Positions 18,415-27,622 of a DNA stretch of 46,138 nucleotides are shown here, piece after piece. A program made the position numbers and the translations under genes. The stretch is from positions 1 to 46,138 of the forward strand of contig DASP01000006.1 in NCBI GenBank assembly GCA_002503825.1, in the 5' to 3' direction. Position 1 is the first letter of the stretch, and each line of letters starts with the position of its first letter. Under the pieces are notes generated by a model. That model searched no databases. It was not told the DNA's origin and saw only the letters and a list, made by a program, of their open reading frames with translations. Origin of the DNA: Methanoregulaceae archaeon UBA467 (GTDB lineage: Archaea; Halobacteriota; Methanomicrobia; Methanomicrobiales; Methanospirillaceae).

Positions 18415-19872
18415 ATGACGATAAAAGGGCCTGATCAGGATGCCAAAGAGGATGCAGGAGGGGATTACCGTTTGGTGGCACTCTCCATCGCCTCGCTCGG
18501 GACGCTCGTCGGCGTGCTCAATGCCAGCACCCTGATCATTGCGCTCCCGACGATCATGGTGGACCTGAATACAGACCTGGTCGGGGTGATGTGGGTGCTG
18601 ATCAGTTACATGCTGATCATGACGATCCTCGCACCCGCCTGGGGGCGACTGGCCGATATCCGCGGGAGAAAGCAGCTCTACGTGGGTGGTCTGGCAGTAT
18701 TCACGCTGGGGTCGCTCCTGTGCGGTTTTTCAATGGATATCACCCAGCTGATCCTGTTCCGGATCGTGCAGGCGATCGGGGGATCCCTGCTCATCGCGAA
18801 CGGGACAATCATCGTCGCGGACGCGTTCAGGCGGCAGGAGCTTGGCCGGGCAATGGGGACGATCTCCATGATCGCTGCAGCGGGTTTCGTGGCCGGACCG
18901 ATCCTCGGCGGATTCCTCACCATCATCGACTGGCGACTGAACTTCTTCTTCAATGTTCCGTTTGGCATCGTGGCGACCTGGTGGGCCTGGAAGAAGCTCA
19001 AAGAACCAGGAGAGTTTACCCGGACGGAACGGTTCGACGTGCGGGGCATGATCTACTTCACGATCGCGTTTATCACCGGCATGGTCTATATCTCGGCGGC
19101 ATTCCTTATCGGCTGGACCTCGCTTCCGATGCTGGCGACCCTCGCAGTCGCGGTCGTGAGCTTCATCGCGTTTTTCCGGCACGAAATACGGTGCCCGTAT
19201 CCGCTCATCGACCTATCGCTCTTTCGGAACCGGATATTCTTCTATGGCCAGCTCTCGGCCCTGATCAACGCGATTGCACGGGGGGCGGTCATGATCCTCC
19301 TGATCCTCTTTTTCCAGGGCCCGAGAGGGTACGACCCGCTTACCGCGAGTATCCTGATCCTTCCGGCTGCAATCGGCATTGCCGTCATGGGGCCCGTCGG
19401 CGGCCGGCTCTCTGACCGGTATGGCTCAAGGGAGATTAGCACCCTCGGCCTGATCATCTCCCTCGCCGGGCTCATCGGCCTCTCGACGATGCAGTACGAT
19501 ACCCCGTACCCGGTGATTGCGGCCTGGATGTTTGTCAACAGTGTCGGGTCCGGTCTCTTCCAGCCGCCGAACACGAGTGCAGTCATGGCATCGGTCCGGG
19601 TGGACCGGCGTGGCGTCGCATCGTCCATCCGTGCGTTCCTGAACAATGCGGGGATGGTCGTCTCCATGGCGATCGCAACCCCGCTCATTATCGGGTCCAT
19701 CCCGCTCGACCAGATGATGGATATGTTTGTCCTTGGCGGGGCGTCCATGCCGGTCGCCGACCAGATCGCCTTTACGCAGGGGATCACCGTGGTCTTCCTC
19801 ATTTCATCGGTGATCACGGTTCCGGCAATTATCGTCTCGGCGATGAGGGGGAAGGGTGATGTCCCGGTTTGA
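18415..19872 (+). CDS. MFS exporter, DHA2 (14-TM) family
   Basis: A 485-residue proton-driven efflux transporter. It has a hydrophilic N-terminal tail of about 22 residues, motif A GRLADIRGRKQLYVGG (about 77-92), and antiporter motif C-like MIAAAGFVAGPILGGFLT (about 156-173). About 14 hydrophobic segments cover the rest, with an IDW-R motif at the start of helix 6 (IIDWRLNFFFNVPFG), typical of EmrB/QacA proteins. Substrate unknown. It is a distant paralogue of the protein at 2425-3876 and shares the upstream repeat B. The ATG at 18415 follows a GC-rich leader with no clear Shine-Dalgarno. Confidence 0.9.
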   Translation: MTIKGPDQDAKEDAGGDYRLVALSIASLGTLVGVLNASTLIIALPTIMVDLNTDLVGVMWVLISYMLIMTILAPAWGRLADIRGRKQLYVGGLAVFTLGSLLCGFSMDITQLILFRIVQAIGGSLLIANGTIIVADAFRRQELGRAMGTISMIAAAGFVAGPILGGFLTIIDWRLNFFFNVPFGIVATWWAWKKLKEPGEFTRTERFDVRGMIYFTIAFITGMVYISAAFLIGWTSLPMLATLAVAVVSFIAFFRHEIRCPYPLIDLSLFRNRIFFYGQLSALINAIARGAVMILLILFFQGPRGYDPLTASILILPAAIGIAVMGPVGGRLSDRYGSREISTLGLIISLAGLIGLSTMQYDTPYPVIAAWMFVNSVGSGLFQPPNTSAVMASVRVDRRGVASSIRAFLNNAGMVVSMAIATPLIIGSIPLDQMMDMFVLGGASMPVADQIAFTQGITVVFLISSVITVPAIIVSAMRGKGDVPV

Positions 19873-19927
19873 TTCCGGATCCTAGAGGGACCGGATCTGC
19901 CGGCCGGGGTATCCGGGATAAAGAATA

Positions 19928-19968
19928 CCGTGCACTTTTTCAGCAATATTTCCGGGCGAGCACAAACC
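19928..19968. repeat. Weak partial match to repeat B
   Basis: Just after the second MFS gene, ACCGTGCACTTTTTCAGCAA then CGAGCACAAA aligns with the middle of repeat B (ACCTTGCACCTTTACAACAC ... CAAGCACAAA). This is partial and could be coincidence. The gap 19873-20134 has no gene. Confidence 0.3.
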
Positions 19969-20134
19969 ATCGAGTGAATTGAACCCGGACTCTTCTCTCC
20001 CGGCTTTGTCACACACCGATCATTCGTAGATGGGGTTTTTTCCCTGCCATTTGGGGAATACCCCTGAATGCGACAGTGACTCTTTGTCCGGGGATGAATC
20101 GCCCCCGAACGCATTCCTCATGGCCGGCGAAACG

Positions 20135-20158
20135 GGGGCGGGCTCCCGTTCCCGCCCC
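20135..20158 (-). terminator. GC-rich hairpin ending the hydrolase gene
   Basis: GGGGCGGG (20135-20142) and CCCGCCCC (20151-20158) form a perfect 8-bp stem directly after the TAA of the gene ending at 20159. Its position supports a transcript-end or RNA-stability role. Confidence 0.55.
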
Positions 20159-21541
20159 TTATATTCTCATACTCATCTTCTCGTCGAGCCAGTCGAACTT
20201 TCCGGCAAAAGATTGCGCAAACGCTCCCAACTGGCAGTGTGACCCGGCACCGTACTCATCAGAGAAAATCATCAGTTCCCTGTCGCAGGTGAGGTTGTCG
20301 TAGAGTGCCTTTGCCTGCAATTCACCAGGGTCGAACAAGTAATCGGCCGTACCGGCACTGACCAGCGTAGGGCACCGTATCTTCCTGGCATCTCCTTCAA
20401 GCGAAAAATCCATATATTTCGCCCAGAACTGGGCGGGCGAGCTGGCATTGAAGACAAACATCCCGTTCTCGTTCAGCCAGCGGGTGCCGGTATCGTGTGC
20501 CATAGCACCGCGTATACCGTCGTTGAACTCAGTCGGATCTGTCTGCAACCATTCCTGTAACTCTTTTTCTGTCATGTTCGCGGGCGCCCCGCCGGCCTTC
20601 TGCACGTTCCGCAAGAGATTCAGCCCGACGTCGTAGGTGCCTGCATCCGCGACAAGCGCTTTGATCCGGTGGTCATACGCAGCACCGCGGGGTGCGAGAT
20701 AGCCACCGAGCGAAATCCCCCAGAGTGCAATCCGGTCTTTGTCAACATCGGGGCGGCTCCCTGCGTAATCCACGACAGGTGTTATCACCTTCTCCCAGTC
20801 GGGACGAAACGGGATATGCTGGACCCGTATCACTTCGCCCTGTCCCGGCCCATCGAAGGTCAGGACGTTATAACCGCGTTTGATCCCATCCATCGCGTAC
20901 GGATGGAGTTCCTCCTGGCAGCCGTCAAAACCGGTCTGGATAATGAGCAGCGGCCGTGATTTGCCGGAGTTGTCGACTTTATAGAAATAACCCGGCAGCG
21001 TGGTATTCTCGTACGGGATGGCGACAATCTCGTAAGAGACGGTGTCGAGCGAGAGTGCATCGCGGAATGTATCCCGGCTCTTTCCCCACGTATCCACGAT
21101 CCGGGGATCGGTGGGATTACCATGCAGGAAGAACTCTGCTGTGCGGTAATAGGTTGCGGCCCGGAAATACGCTTCCATTGCAGTTACCCTGTGTCCCGCT
21201 GCAAGGCTCTTATCTCCCTCCGCCCTGAAGTTATCCGCGGTCTTTTTCCATTCGCTGTACCAGCTTTCAAAATCTCCTTCTTTGATCCGGGATGCAGTGG
21301 CAAGGCACTCGCCGATATCGGCCTCGCCCGAATACGAGGCGCCAAGTGTCCGCTGAAGCTCGAACGCAAATTCCGGATCCGTAAACACGAGTGGCGGGCA
21401 GTCGCAGGCCGTTACTTCTGCTGCTTTGACGGCAGGTGAAGGCTGTGACTGCTGAACGGGTCCTGTACAACCTGCAGAAATTGTAAAAAAAATTGTGATA
21501 GAGAGAATAATCATGGTGAAAAATACTCTGTTCGGTTTCAT
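20159..21541 (-). CDS. Secreted alpha/beta hydrolase lipoprotein
   Basis: A 460-residue predicted lipoprotein with a serine-hydrolase fold. The ATG at 21541 is chosen because it directly precedes a signal segment ending in the lipobox TISAGC (Cys25); the longer frame upstream adds a charged tail that would spoil it. The N-terminal 160 residues are helical, with a motif reminiscent of FrsA/DUF1100-type and 2,6-dihydroxypseudooxynicotine-hydrolase-like proteins (MEAYFRAATYYRTAEFFL). The catalytic domain shows LLIIQTGFDGCQEE (oxyanion side), nucleophile GISLGGY, acid in GTADYLFDPGE and His in GAGSHCQ. It probably cleaves C-C or ester bonds of an unknown substrate outside the membrane. Confidence 0.85.
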   Translation of the reverse strand: MKPNRVFFTMIILSITIFFTISAGCTGPVQQSQPSPAVKAAEVTACDCPPLVFTDPEFAFELQRTLGASYSGEADIGECLATASRIKEGDFESWYSEWKKTADNFRAEGDKSLAAGHRVTAMEAYFRAATYYRTAEFFLHGNPTDPRIVDTWGKSRDTFRDALSLDTVSYEIVAIPYENTTLPGYFYKVDNSGKSRPLLIIQTGFDGCQEELHPYAMDGIKRGYNVLTFDGPGQGEVIRVQHIPFRPDWEKVITPVVDYAGSRPDVDKDRIALWGISLGGYLAPRGAAYDHRIKALVADAGTYDVGLNLLRNVQKAGGAPANMTEKELQEWLQTDPTEFNDGIRGAMAHDTGTRWLNENGMFVFNASSPAQFWAKYMDFSLEGDARKIRCPTLVSAGTADYLFDPGELQAKALYDNLTCDRELMIFSDEYGAGSHCQLGAFAQSFAGKFDWLDEKMSMRI

Positions 21542-21626
21542 GGTGGATCGCAGGAAGATGCCATAACAGGGATGATAATGATTACGAAAATTCCGGAAAA
21601 TAAAAATGAATTCCCGCATTATGCTC

Positions 21627-21970
21627 AACGGTACCGTTCGGATCATAGGTAATCACATTCACGATCGCGGGGTGCCCTGCCGTTAATCTCACGGGCACAG
21701 CATCCGCCTCCATCCTGAAATTCCGGTCGTCCGGTGTTTCATTGCCGCATCGGCAACGGTAGCGTTGAGGGCATCAAGGGCATCCTGTGTCTCGCAGGTT
21801 ACCCTGTCGAGAACCTGAGGCATTGTCTCCTGGGAGGGAACCGGGGTTGATCCGGTCGCGATTGCTGTGTTCTGCTCCTGGATGCAGCCCGTACTGATAA
21901 GGGACAGTGGTATCGCCATAAAAATGAGGATGAACCGGTATCGGGACGAATATGGGGAATCCCCCGACAT
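21627..21970 (-). pseudogene. Truncated, frameshifted Cache-lipoprotein copy
   Basis: This is a broken paralogue of the gene at 34293-35141. It retains the signal and lipobox (LSLISTGCIQEQ), STPVPSQETMPQVLDRV, ALDALNATVADAAMK and GISG. There, one base missing relative to the intact copy shifts the frame. The matching frame then resumes (ADAV...HPAIVNVITYDPNGTV) until about 21627, where similarity stops abruptly, so the ligand-binding domain is lost. It is divergent from the GNAT gene at 22032, with about 60 bp between them. Confidence 0.8.
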
Positions 21971-22031
21971 TGAATGAATTTTTATCCTTGTACTCCATAA
22001 ATCACAGTATCGACGCCGGAGGATTACTAAA

Positions 22032-22625
22032 ATGCTGTACGACGTGCCGTGGGACAGGATCGATGAAGCCGCTGAGGCATCTGCAGATGCGTTCATCGGC
22101 GGCTCCTGCCCCATCGGGACATTTATGTTCCGGAACGAGCCGAATCAACTCGTCCTGAAGAGGAAGTTTTACCGGGCCCTCGTGACATCGTGCCCCAAAA
22201 AGTCTGTGATACAGGCGACATCCCCGAATCTTGAGGCGGTGAGCATCTGGTTCCCACCGGGTACAGATCACTCGGAGGACACAGAGTCGGAACCCTTCAC
22301 TGAGGAGGATTTCGCGGACCCCGGATCGATAGAAAAGATGCTGGCAGTAAACGACGTTATCGATGCGCTGACCGAAAACCTCGGCCAGGAGCCGCAGTGG
22401 TATCTCCACCTCGTGGCGGTCCGCCCGCAGTTCGCCGGCCATGGATACGCCTCGCTCCTGGTCAGGCCCATGCTGGACCGGGCCGCCAGGGAGGGGCTTC
22501 CCTGCACCCTGATCACCCAGACCATGGATAATGTCCGCAAGTACGAGCACTGGGGTTTTAAGGTGGTAAAGGAGATGGCCGTGCCCGGCTCCAGGGAAAA
22601 GTTCTGTTCCATGCGAAGGGACTAA
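22032..22625 (+). CDS. GNAT family N-acetyltransferase
   Basis: A 197-residue acetyltransferase that would transfer acetyl from acetyl-CoA to an amine. The CoA-binding motif A is in the C-terminal half: LHLVAVRPQFAGHGYASLLV (about 136-155), with the Q/R-x-x-G-x-G/A variant QFAGHGYA. This is followed by LITQTMDNVRKYEHWGFKVV, the typical motif B with N and YxxxGF. The N-terminal half supplies the acceptor site and cannot be assigned. GGAGG lies about ten bases before the ATG. A fragment matching its last 18 codons occurs at 31834-31887. Confidence 0.88.
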   Translation: MLYDVPWDRIDEAAEASADAFIGGSCPIGTFMFRNEPNQLVLKRKFYRALVTSCPKKSVIQATSPNLEAVSIWFPPGTDHSEDTESEPFTEEDFADPGSIEKMLAVNDVIDALTENLGQEPQWYLHLVAVRPQFAGHGYASLLVRPMLDRAAREGLPCTLITQTMDNVRKYEHWGFKVVKEMAVPGSREKFCSMRRD

Positions 22626-22680
22626 ACGGATACGGTGAAGCCCAATAAAATGGAATCGGATAGCCATTGCTACCTAAAAA

Positions 22681-23406
22681 TCAGGATTTTTTTCTTTTTC
22701 TCTTCTGCGACGGCACAGGCGTGGCCAAAAAGAACCCGGATAACTCAAAATCCCTGGTATCCATTGTGTGAGAATTCTCACCGGAAGAAATTGCCGGAGT
22801 AATGAACCGGAAAAATTCACTGGCGAACTGCTCGTTGCTGAATCCCTCCGACTCGATCACGAGTTTCCATCTGTTTTCCAGCGAGAGGATGCCCATAAAG
22901 GATATCATAAGATACATCGAGGTCAGGAACGGATCGAGATCGGCCCGGATTGTCCCGTCATCGATGCCCTCCTGGATCGCGTCCCGCAGGATCGAACGGC
23001 AGGTCCCGTATCCCTTTCCAATCTCTGCGGTATACGGGTTCTCCTTTGAAAAACGTTCGGACCCGTAAAAGTGAATGAGTCGAAGATATTCCGGGTATTC
23101 CTGTGAAAACCGGTAATAGGCCTGGCCCATCAGGGCTACCCTGACAATTCCGGAAACCTGTTGTTCCATGCACTCCGTGTATTTTTCTTCAAGGATCCGG
23201 ATGCCGCGGAGTACGATAGTAGCGTAAAGGGCATCCTTATTTTTGAAATACAGGTAGAGGGTAGCCTTGTTCAGTTCGACCTCCCGGGCGATGTCGTCCA
23301 TGGAAACATCCTCGTAACTCCGGGAAAAAAAGAGACGCTCGGCTGCATCGATGATCTCTAACTTTCGCTGTTCTTTTTCGCGTTGTCTTCTATCTGAGAT
23401 TCCCAT
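22681..23406 (-). CDS. TetR/AcrR family transcriptional regulator
   Basis: A 241-residue regulator. The N-terminal HTH domain reads IIDAAERLFFSRSYEDVSMD and then DIAREVELNKATLYLYFKNK (about 18-57), the standard TetR pattern. The rest is the helical ligand-binding and dimerisation domain. It ends in a basic tail (KRKRKKS). It begins 24 bp after the EFR1 gene on the same strand, so the two are probably cotranscribed from the promoter near 24260-24420, where a palindromic array fits a TetR operator. It probably represses its own operon until a small molecule binds. Confidence 0.9.
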   Translation of the reverse strand: MGISDRRQREKEQRKLEIIDAAERLFFSRSYEDVSMDDIAREVELNKATLYLYFKNKDALYATIVLRGIRILEEKYTECMEQQVSGIVRVALMGQAYYRFSQEYPEYLRLIHFYGSERFSKENPYTAEIGKGYGTCRSILRDAIQEGIDDGTIRADLDPFLTSMYLMISFMGILSLENRWKLVIESEGFSNEQFASEFFRFITPAISSGENSHTMDTRDFELSGFFLATPVPSQKRKRKKS

Positions 23407-23430
23407 TCTTCCACACCATGAATTTACTCA

Positions 23431-24255
23431 TTATAAGAAGTATTCCGGCTCCTTTCGCTCTTTATACAGTGTACTTGCTCGCAACGAAGCGTCCCTGACC
23501 ATGCCGGGTTTTATCGTTCTCGCGTGTGTGGGACAGTGCTTGATGCAGGCACAGCACGTGATGCAGTTTTCCGTGTCGATCACACTACTGTTTTCCGGAT
23601 CGATGGCACCGACAGGGCATCCCTCTGCACAAGCTCCACACTGGACACACGCATCGCTGACCGCAATAAAATCGACATTCCAAAATATTGAATCTCTCCG
23701 GTAAGGATGAATCGGTTCTCCCCGGTAAGGATGACAGCCGGGGAGTTTTACTTCAGAGATCTGGTCGGCTGATGGAAAAGACTGAAGTTTTTCCTGTATT
23801 TTTTTCCCGAACAATTCTGCGTGTTTCAGGTCGCCTGCATCCGGACGACCCTCGGCGGTTGGTGTTTCGGCAGTGGAAAAGGAGTGTTCCCCGATAAACG
23901 CTGCACCAGCGATTGGTTTACATCCACGCCCGGTCAGAATATCATTCAGCTCAAGCAGGGCATCGTCATACACGCGATTGCCATAAACGACAACGCAGAC
24001 AGCGGGCGTATTATGCGCTTGTATTGCGTGCAGCCATTTGCTTGAAAGTGCCGGAATTCTTCCCATATACACCGGCACGCCAATAATAAGTAATTCACGT
24101 TCCGATGTTTGTAACGACCGCTTTCTCGCGTCCGGCCGGGTAATATCCAGCAATTCCACGTTACTTTGAGTTATTCCGCGTGCAATTTCCTGAACCACCG
24201 CTTTCGTTGTTTCCGTAGGTGAAAAATATACCAGTTTCACTGATTCAATGTCCAT
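23431..24255 (-). CDS. EFR1-family flavodoxin-ferredoxin fusion
   Basis: A 274-residue electron carrier of the EFR1 family. The N-terminal flavodoxin-like domain (1-155) begins LVYFSPTETTKAVV, an FMN phosphate loop, and has GVPVYMGRIP at the second flavin loop (59-68). The C-terminal domain holds two [4Fe-4S] motifs: C203-C206-C209-C213 (CVQCGACAEGC) and C231-C234-C237-C241 (CITCCACIKHC). It would pass electrons between ferredoxin clusters and flavin in the cytoplasm; partners are unknown. ATG at 24255 follows a GGGGGT site. First gene of a probable operon with the TetR gene. Confidence 0.9.
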   Translation of the reverse strand: MDIESVKLVYFSPTETTKAVVQEIARGITQSNVELLDITRPDARKRSLQTSERELLIIGVPVYMGRIPALSSKWLHAIQAHNTPAVCVVVYGNRVYDDALLELNDILTGRGCKPIAGAAFIGEHSFSTAETPTAEGRPDAGDLKHAELFGKKIQEKLQSFPSADQISEVKLPGCHPYRGEPIHPYRRDSIFWNVDFIAVSDACVQCGACAEGCPVGAIDPENSSVIDTENCITCCACIKHCPTHARTIKPGMVRDASLRASTLYKERKEPEYFL

Positions 24256-24358
24256 TCAGATACCCCCGCCAATAGCGTGTGAATTTTACATACGATGCCT
24301 TTCATTCGATTTCACTCTCACGAGCATGTGGACTCTCACCGAGTCCGGTACTTGCTTA

Positions 24359-24418
24359 GGATAGTTATAACTATAGGTAATATTATAACTATCGGTTAGT
24401 TGGTAACCTATAGTTATA
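24359..24418. promoter_or_regulatory. Palindromic operator array, probable TetR site
   Basis: The half-site TATAACTATAGGT occurs at 24366-24378, as TATAACTATCGGT at 24384-24396 (18 bp on), and inverted as ACCTATAGTTATA at 24406-24418. The first and last form a perfect 13-bp inverted repeat. ATAGTTATAACTAT (24361-24374) is itself a perfect palindrome. The array lies between the EFR1-TetR operon and the divergent transglutaminase-like gene, overlapping TATA-like DNA, so the TetR protein could control both directions. Confidence 0.7.
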
Positions 24419-24658
24419 TTTTAAACGCAGACAAAAAAATCGGATACCTGACAGAGGTTCATTCTTTATTGTTGAATGAATCAGAAATCGAAATGTCCGC
24501 ATTGCTGGGGAACAGGAAAAATACCGCATGATTGTATTGAAAGAGTCTCTTCTTATTAAAAAATGAAAAGATGTTCCAAATGTAATGCCCATGCCTTTCC
24601 CAATATTAATCATGCCGCAATCCCGTCCTCTTAGTATCTCAAGTTCAGCAGGTGCGCA

Positions 24659-26206
24659 ATGAAACGATTCCTGGTCCTTCCCGTCCTCCTGGTATGTGTC
24701 GGGGCACTTCTCGTGGCCGGCTGCAGCGTGCCGGTGCAGCAGTCCCCGGCCGGGCACTCCCAAACACAGCCCTCCTCCTCGCCGGAAACGGCGGGCGACG
24801 CCCTGTTCGCACAGGGAGAGGACGCCTACAATAGCAGTAACTACTACGCGGCCGCAGAGTATTTCGCCCTTGCGAAGGAGAATTACTCCGCGGCCGGTGA
24901 TGCGGCCTCGTTCCTCCGGTCCCGGGACATGCTCTTCCGGTCCCGGGGCGTCATCGAGAACTTCCCGTATAACCGCAGCGCAATGGAGGCCGTGGTAGCG
25001 GAGACCTTCCCCGACGTCCCGGCCGCCGAACGGGCCGCGTGGCTGGACAGGGAGAAGAACGGGACGCTGAATAGCGACGGGGAGGTCTGGTATTTCGACG
25101 AGACGCTCAACAACGTCCTGTTCCATAACACTGCCATGATGCGGGAGATGAACGCACAGGCGAACCATACCCCGATGTACGACGAGCTGATCCCCCTGAT
25201 CACCGCACAATGGAAGGACGGCACCGGGCCATACGGGGAGCCGGTCAGTTACAAGGGCGTCGCAGAGTTGTCGATACCCCGAGGGGATCTGCCGGCGAAC
25301 GGCACACTGAAACTCTGGGTGCCCGTGCCGATCGAGTCCGGCTCCCAGACGAACGTGACCATCGTCTCCGTCGAACCCGCCCGGTACGTGAAGTCTTCGA
25401 CGGGGACCGGTGCGGACCTCGGCCTCGTGTACCTCGAGGTCCCGCTCGAAGAGGTGACGGGCCCGTTCCTCAATGTCTCGGCCCGATTCCGCTTCGTCCA
25501 GCACGAGCAGCGGTTCCGCATCGATCCGGCACACGTGCAGCCCTGCGACACGAGCGATCCCGAATACCTGAAGTACACTGCGCCTTCGGGAAACATCGCG
25601 ATAACCCCGGGAATTCAGGCAAAGGCGCGGGAGATCGTGGGGAACGAGACCAACCCGTATCTCATGGCGGAGAAGGTCTACTGGGACGTCGTTTCGACCC
25701 ACCCCTACAGCCATGCCCCCCACATCTACCTGGATTTCACCGGCACCCCTGAGTCTGTCTATGTCATTTCCACCGGTATCGGCGACTGTGCGTCCCAGAG
25801 TGCCTACTACGTCGCTCTCCTCCGGTCGCTCGGGATCCCTGCACGTGCGACCGGCGGGTACCAGATGATCGAAGGGCATGCCGACACCCATTTCTGGACC
25901 GGGTTTTACCTGAAGGGCCACGGCTGGATCCCGGCGGACGTGACCGCTGCCGAGGGGGGAGAATGGGCGTACAACGCGACACCCGGAGAGGTGCAGCGAT
26001 TCAAGGCGTATTACTTCGGCAGCCTCGATCCCTTCCGCTACATCATCCAGAACGATATGGATATCCCGGTCACTCCGGACCTGGGGGACGCAGCAGCCCC
26101 GCTCTCCGGGTGGATGCAGGTCCCCAAACTAGCCTGCGACACCTGCCCGGACAACCCGTCCGTGCTGGGCATCATGGACTCGAAGGTGACGATCACGAAA
26201 GAGTAA
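24659..26206 (+). CDS. Transglutaminase-like lipoprotein
   Basis: A 515-residue secreted lipoprotein: signal segment with lipobox VAGC (Cys22), a Ser/Pro linker, a helical TPR-like region (about 48-100), an immunoglobulin-like middle, and a transglutaminase/protease-like domain (about 320-430). The papain-like triad is visible: C377 in GIGDCASQSAYY, H411 in HADTHFWTGF and D427 in WIPADVTA. Such domains cleave or cross-link peptides, or act in unusual amide chemistry. The start ATG immediately follows a short GC-rich leader. The gene is divergent from the EFR1-TetR operon and ends in an oligo-T terminator. Substrate unknown. Confidence 0.88.
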   Translation: MKRFLVLPVLLVCVGALLVAGCSVPVQQSPAGHSQTQPSSSPETAGDALFAQGEDAYNSSNYYAAAEYFALAKENYSAAGDAASFLRSRDMLFRSRGVIENFPYNRSAMEAVVAETFPDVPAAERAAWLDREKNGTLNSDGEVWYFDETLNNVLFHNTAMMREMNAQANHTPMYDELIPLITAQWKDGTGPYGEPVSYKGVAELSIPRGDLPANGTLKLWVPVPIESGSQTNVTIVSVEPARYVKSSTGTGADLGLVYLEVPLEEVTGPFLNVSARFRFVQHEQRFRIDPAHVQPCDTSDPEYLKYTAPSGNIAITPGIQAKAREIVGNETNPYLMAEKVYWDVVSTHPYSHAPHIYLDFTGTPESVYVISTGIGDCASQSAYYVALLRSLGIPARATGGYQMIEGHADTHFWTGFYLKGHGWIPADVTAAEGGEWAYNATPGEVQRFKAYYFGSLDPFRYIIQNDMDIPVTPDLGDAAAPLSGWMQVPKLACDTCPDNPSVLGIMDSKVTITKE

Positions 26207-26216
26207 ACTCTTCACC

Positions 26217-26224
26217 TTTTTTTT
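26217..26224 (+). terminator. Oligo-T terminator
   Basis: A run of eight T starts about ten bases after the stop of the transglutaminase-like gene, as expected for intrinsic archaeal termination. Confidence 0.6.
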
Positions 26225-26455
26225 GTAAATGGTATTCCCACCAACATTGTAATCCGAAAATCCCCCTGCAGGAAAGCGCAGGGTACAAGTGCCGGCTCAT
26301 GAGAGGGTGTGCCTCGCCCTTTGGCAGGATTCAGGGAATAACGAACGAAAACAGTGCGGGACGGTTTTTATGACGCAACAAAACAGTATTTCCCGGCAGA
26401 TGATGCGGCAGGAGATCCGCATGCCCTCGGAAATTGCCGCAGGAAAAAAGAATGA

Positions 26456-27622
26456 TCAGGGGAAACTGACCACCACGTCGTTTTCCATGAGCCGGTCCTG
26501 CTGGGGGACCGGCTTATCCAAGAACGTGGCGGTTATGCTGTCCTCGGAAAACGTGCCGGTCAGATTGAACGAGCGATAGACGATCGGATAGCCCTCGCCG
26601 CCAAGAACTGCCGGGTTGTCCGTGATGACCTGGAAGTGCAGGTGTGGGGCGTCGGAGTTGCCGGTATTGCCCATGAGGCCGATCACCTGCCCTTCCGTGA
26701 CGGTATCGCCGACCTTCACTCGTACCGACCCGTTGACCATATGACCGTAGCAGGCGTACTTCCTGTCCCCGAGGTCGATGACAACGCCGTTCCCGAGCGC
26801 GGTATCGATCGTCGCAGGGGGTTTTTGCGTGGTGATCTCGATGTCCGGGACACCGTCGCGGGCATATACCACTGTCCCGTTGCCGACCGCATAGAGTTCC
26901 ATGCCGAACCCGTACCAGTCCCGGGCAACCGTTTCGTTGCCGGAGAATGGCGCCCCCGTCGCCGGGTCCAGGTACATGTAGTCCTGCGCGTACCGCTGCG
27001 GGACGCGGGTGACCCCGTGCATCGTGATCTGGGAGCGGGCATGGTGCACGAGCGGGGAGGTCGTCTCAATGATGACCCAGCCCGGCCCCCTCACGGGAGC
27101 GCCGACGACAACGGGCGAAAGATCCTTCCGTACCGCGACATCGCCGCCCGTGACGGTGAGCAGGGGGAGGCCGTCTGCGGTACGGTTCAGGGTGACCCGG
27201 TGCGTGAGCCGGTCCGGCACGGCGTCTGTTTCGACCCTGAACCAGATGTTAATCCGCGGAAGGAGCAGTTTTGCCGTCCCGTCCTGCAGCTCGGCCTCTG
27301 TAGGCGGCGGGACGGATGCCGGGTGGAATGTGGAGGAGAGCAGCGTGCCGTCAGCGGTGTAGATGACAGTTCCCGTGGCCGGGTCGATAACCTCGACCTT
27401 CTCCGGCATGAATGTCATCTTCTCCGTTCCGGTAAATTCGAGCTCGTAGGCGATGTTGACTCCGTTCGTGCTCTCGACCGGGATCGGCGCGAACGGGACG
27501 GTCACGTTCACGACAGGCGTTTCCGGTGCCGGTTGCTGCGGGGCGGCAAGCTGGGTGCAGCCGGCAGCAATGACCAGGACGGCTGCGATGACGATGATGA
27601 GCAAGGGGTGCTGTACAGACAT
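26456..27622 (-). CDS. M23-family metallopeptidase lipoprotein, copy 1
   Basis: A 388-residue lipoprotein with lipobox IAAGC (Cys22) and a beta-rich N-terminal domain of about 150 residues. The C-terminal LytM/M23 domain shows HH at 193-194, D214 in PQRYAQD, H294 in CYGHMVNGSV and HLHF at 327-330, the expected zinc ligands and catalytic His. M23 enzymes cut Gly-rich or peptidoglycan cross-bridge peptides, yet this group of archaea lacks murein. The substrate may be a surface protein or a neighbouring bacterium's wall; neither can be decided here. A full-length paralogue is at 36380-37642. It lies 142 bp after the beta-lactamase-like gene on the same strand. Confidence 0.88.
   Translation of the reverse strand: MSVQHPLLIIVIAAVLVIAAGCTQLAAPQQPAPETPVVNVTVPFAPIPVESTNGVNIAYELEFTGTEKMTFMPEKVEVIDPATGTVIYTADGTLLSSTFHPASVPPPTEAELQDGTAKLLLPRINIWFRVETDAVPDRLTHRVTLNRTADGLPLLTVTGGDVAVRKDLSPVVVGAPVRGPGWVIIETTSPLVHHARSQITMHGVTRVPQRYAQDYMYLDPATGAPFSGNETVARDWYGFGMELYAVGNGTVVYARDGVPDIEITTQKPPATIDTALGNGVVIDLGDRKYACYGHMVNGSVRVKVGDTVTEGQVIGLMGNTGNSDAPHLHFQVITDNPAVLGGEGYPIVYRSFNLTGTFSEDSITATFLDKPVPQQDRLMENDVVVSFP

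Noticed and set aside
19242..20114. 290-codon reverse frame
   Set aside because: Antisense to the second MFS gene and the gap after it; no motif or start signal.
24563..24634. 23-codon frame starting MKRCSKC
   Set aside because: A CxxC start suggests a zinc ribbon but it stops after 23 residues with no second pair of Cys.
24389..25921. 510-codon reverse-strand frame
   Set aside because: It is antisense to the transglutaminase-like gene, has Arg/Gly/Val-rich shadow composition and no recognisable motif; the plus-strand protein has signal peptide, lipobox and catalytic triad.
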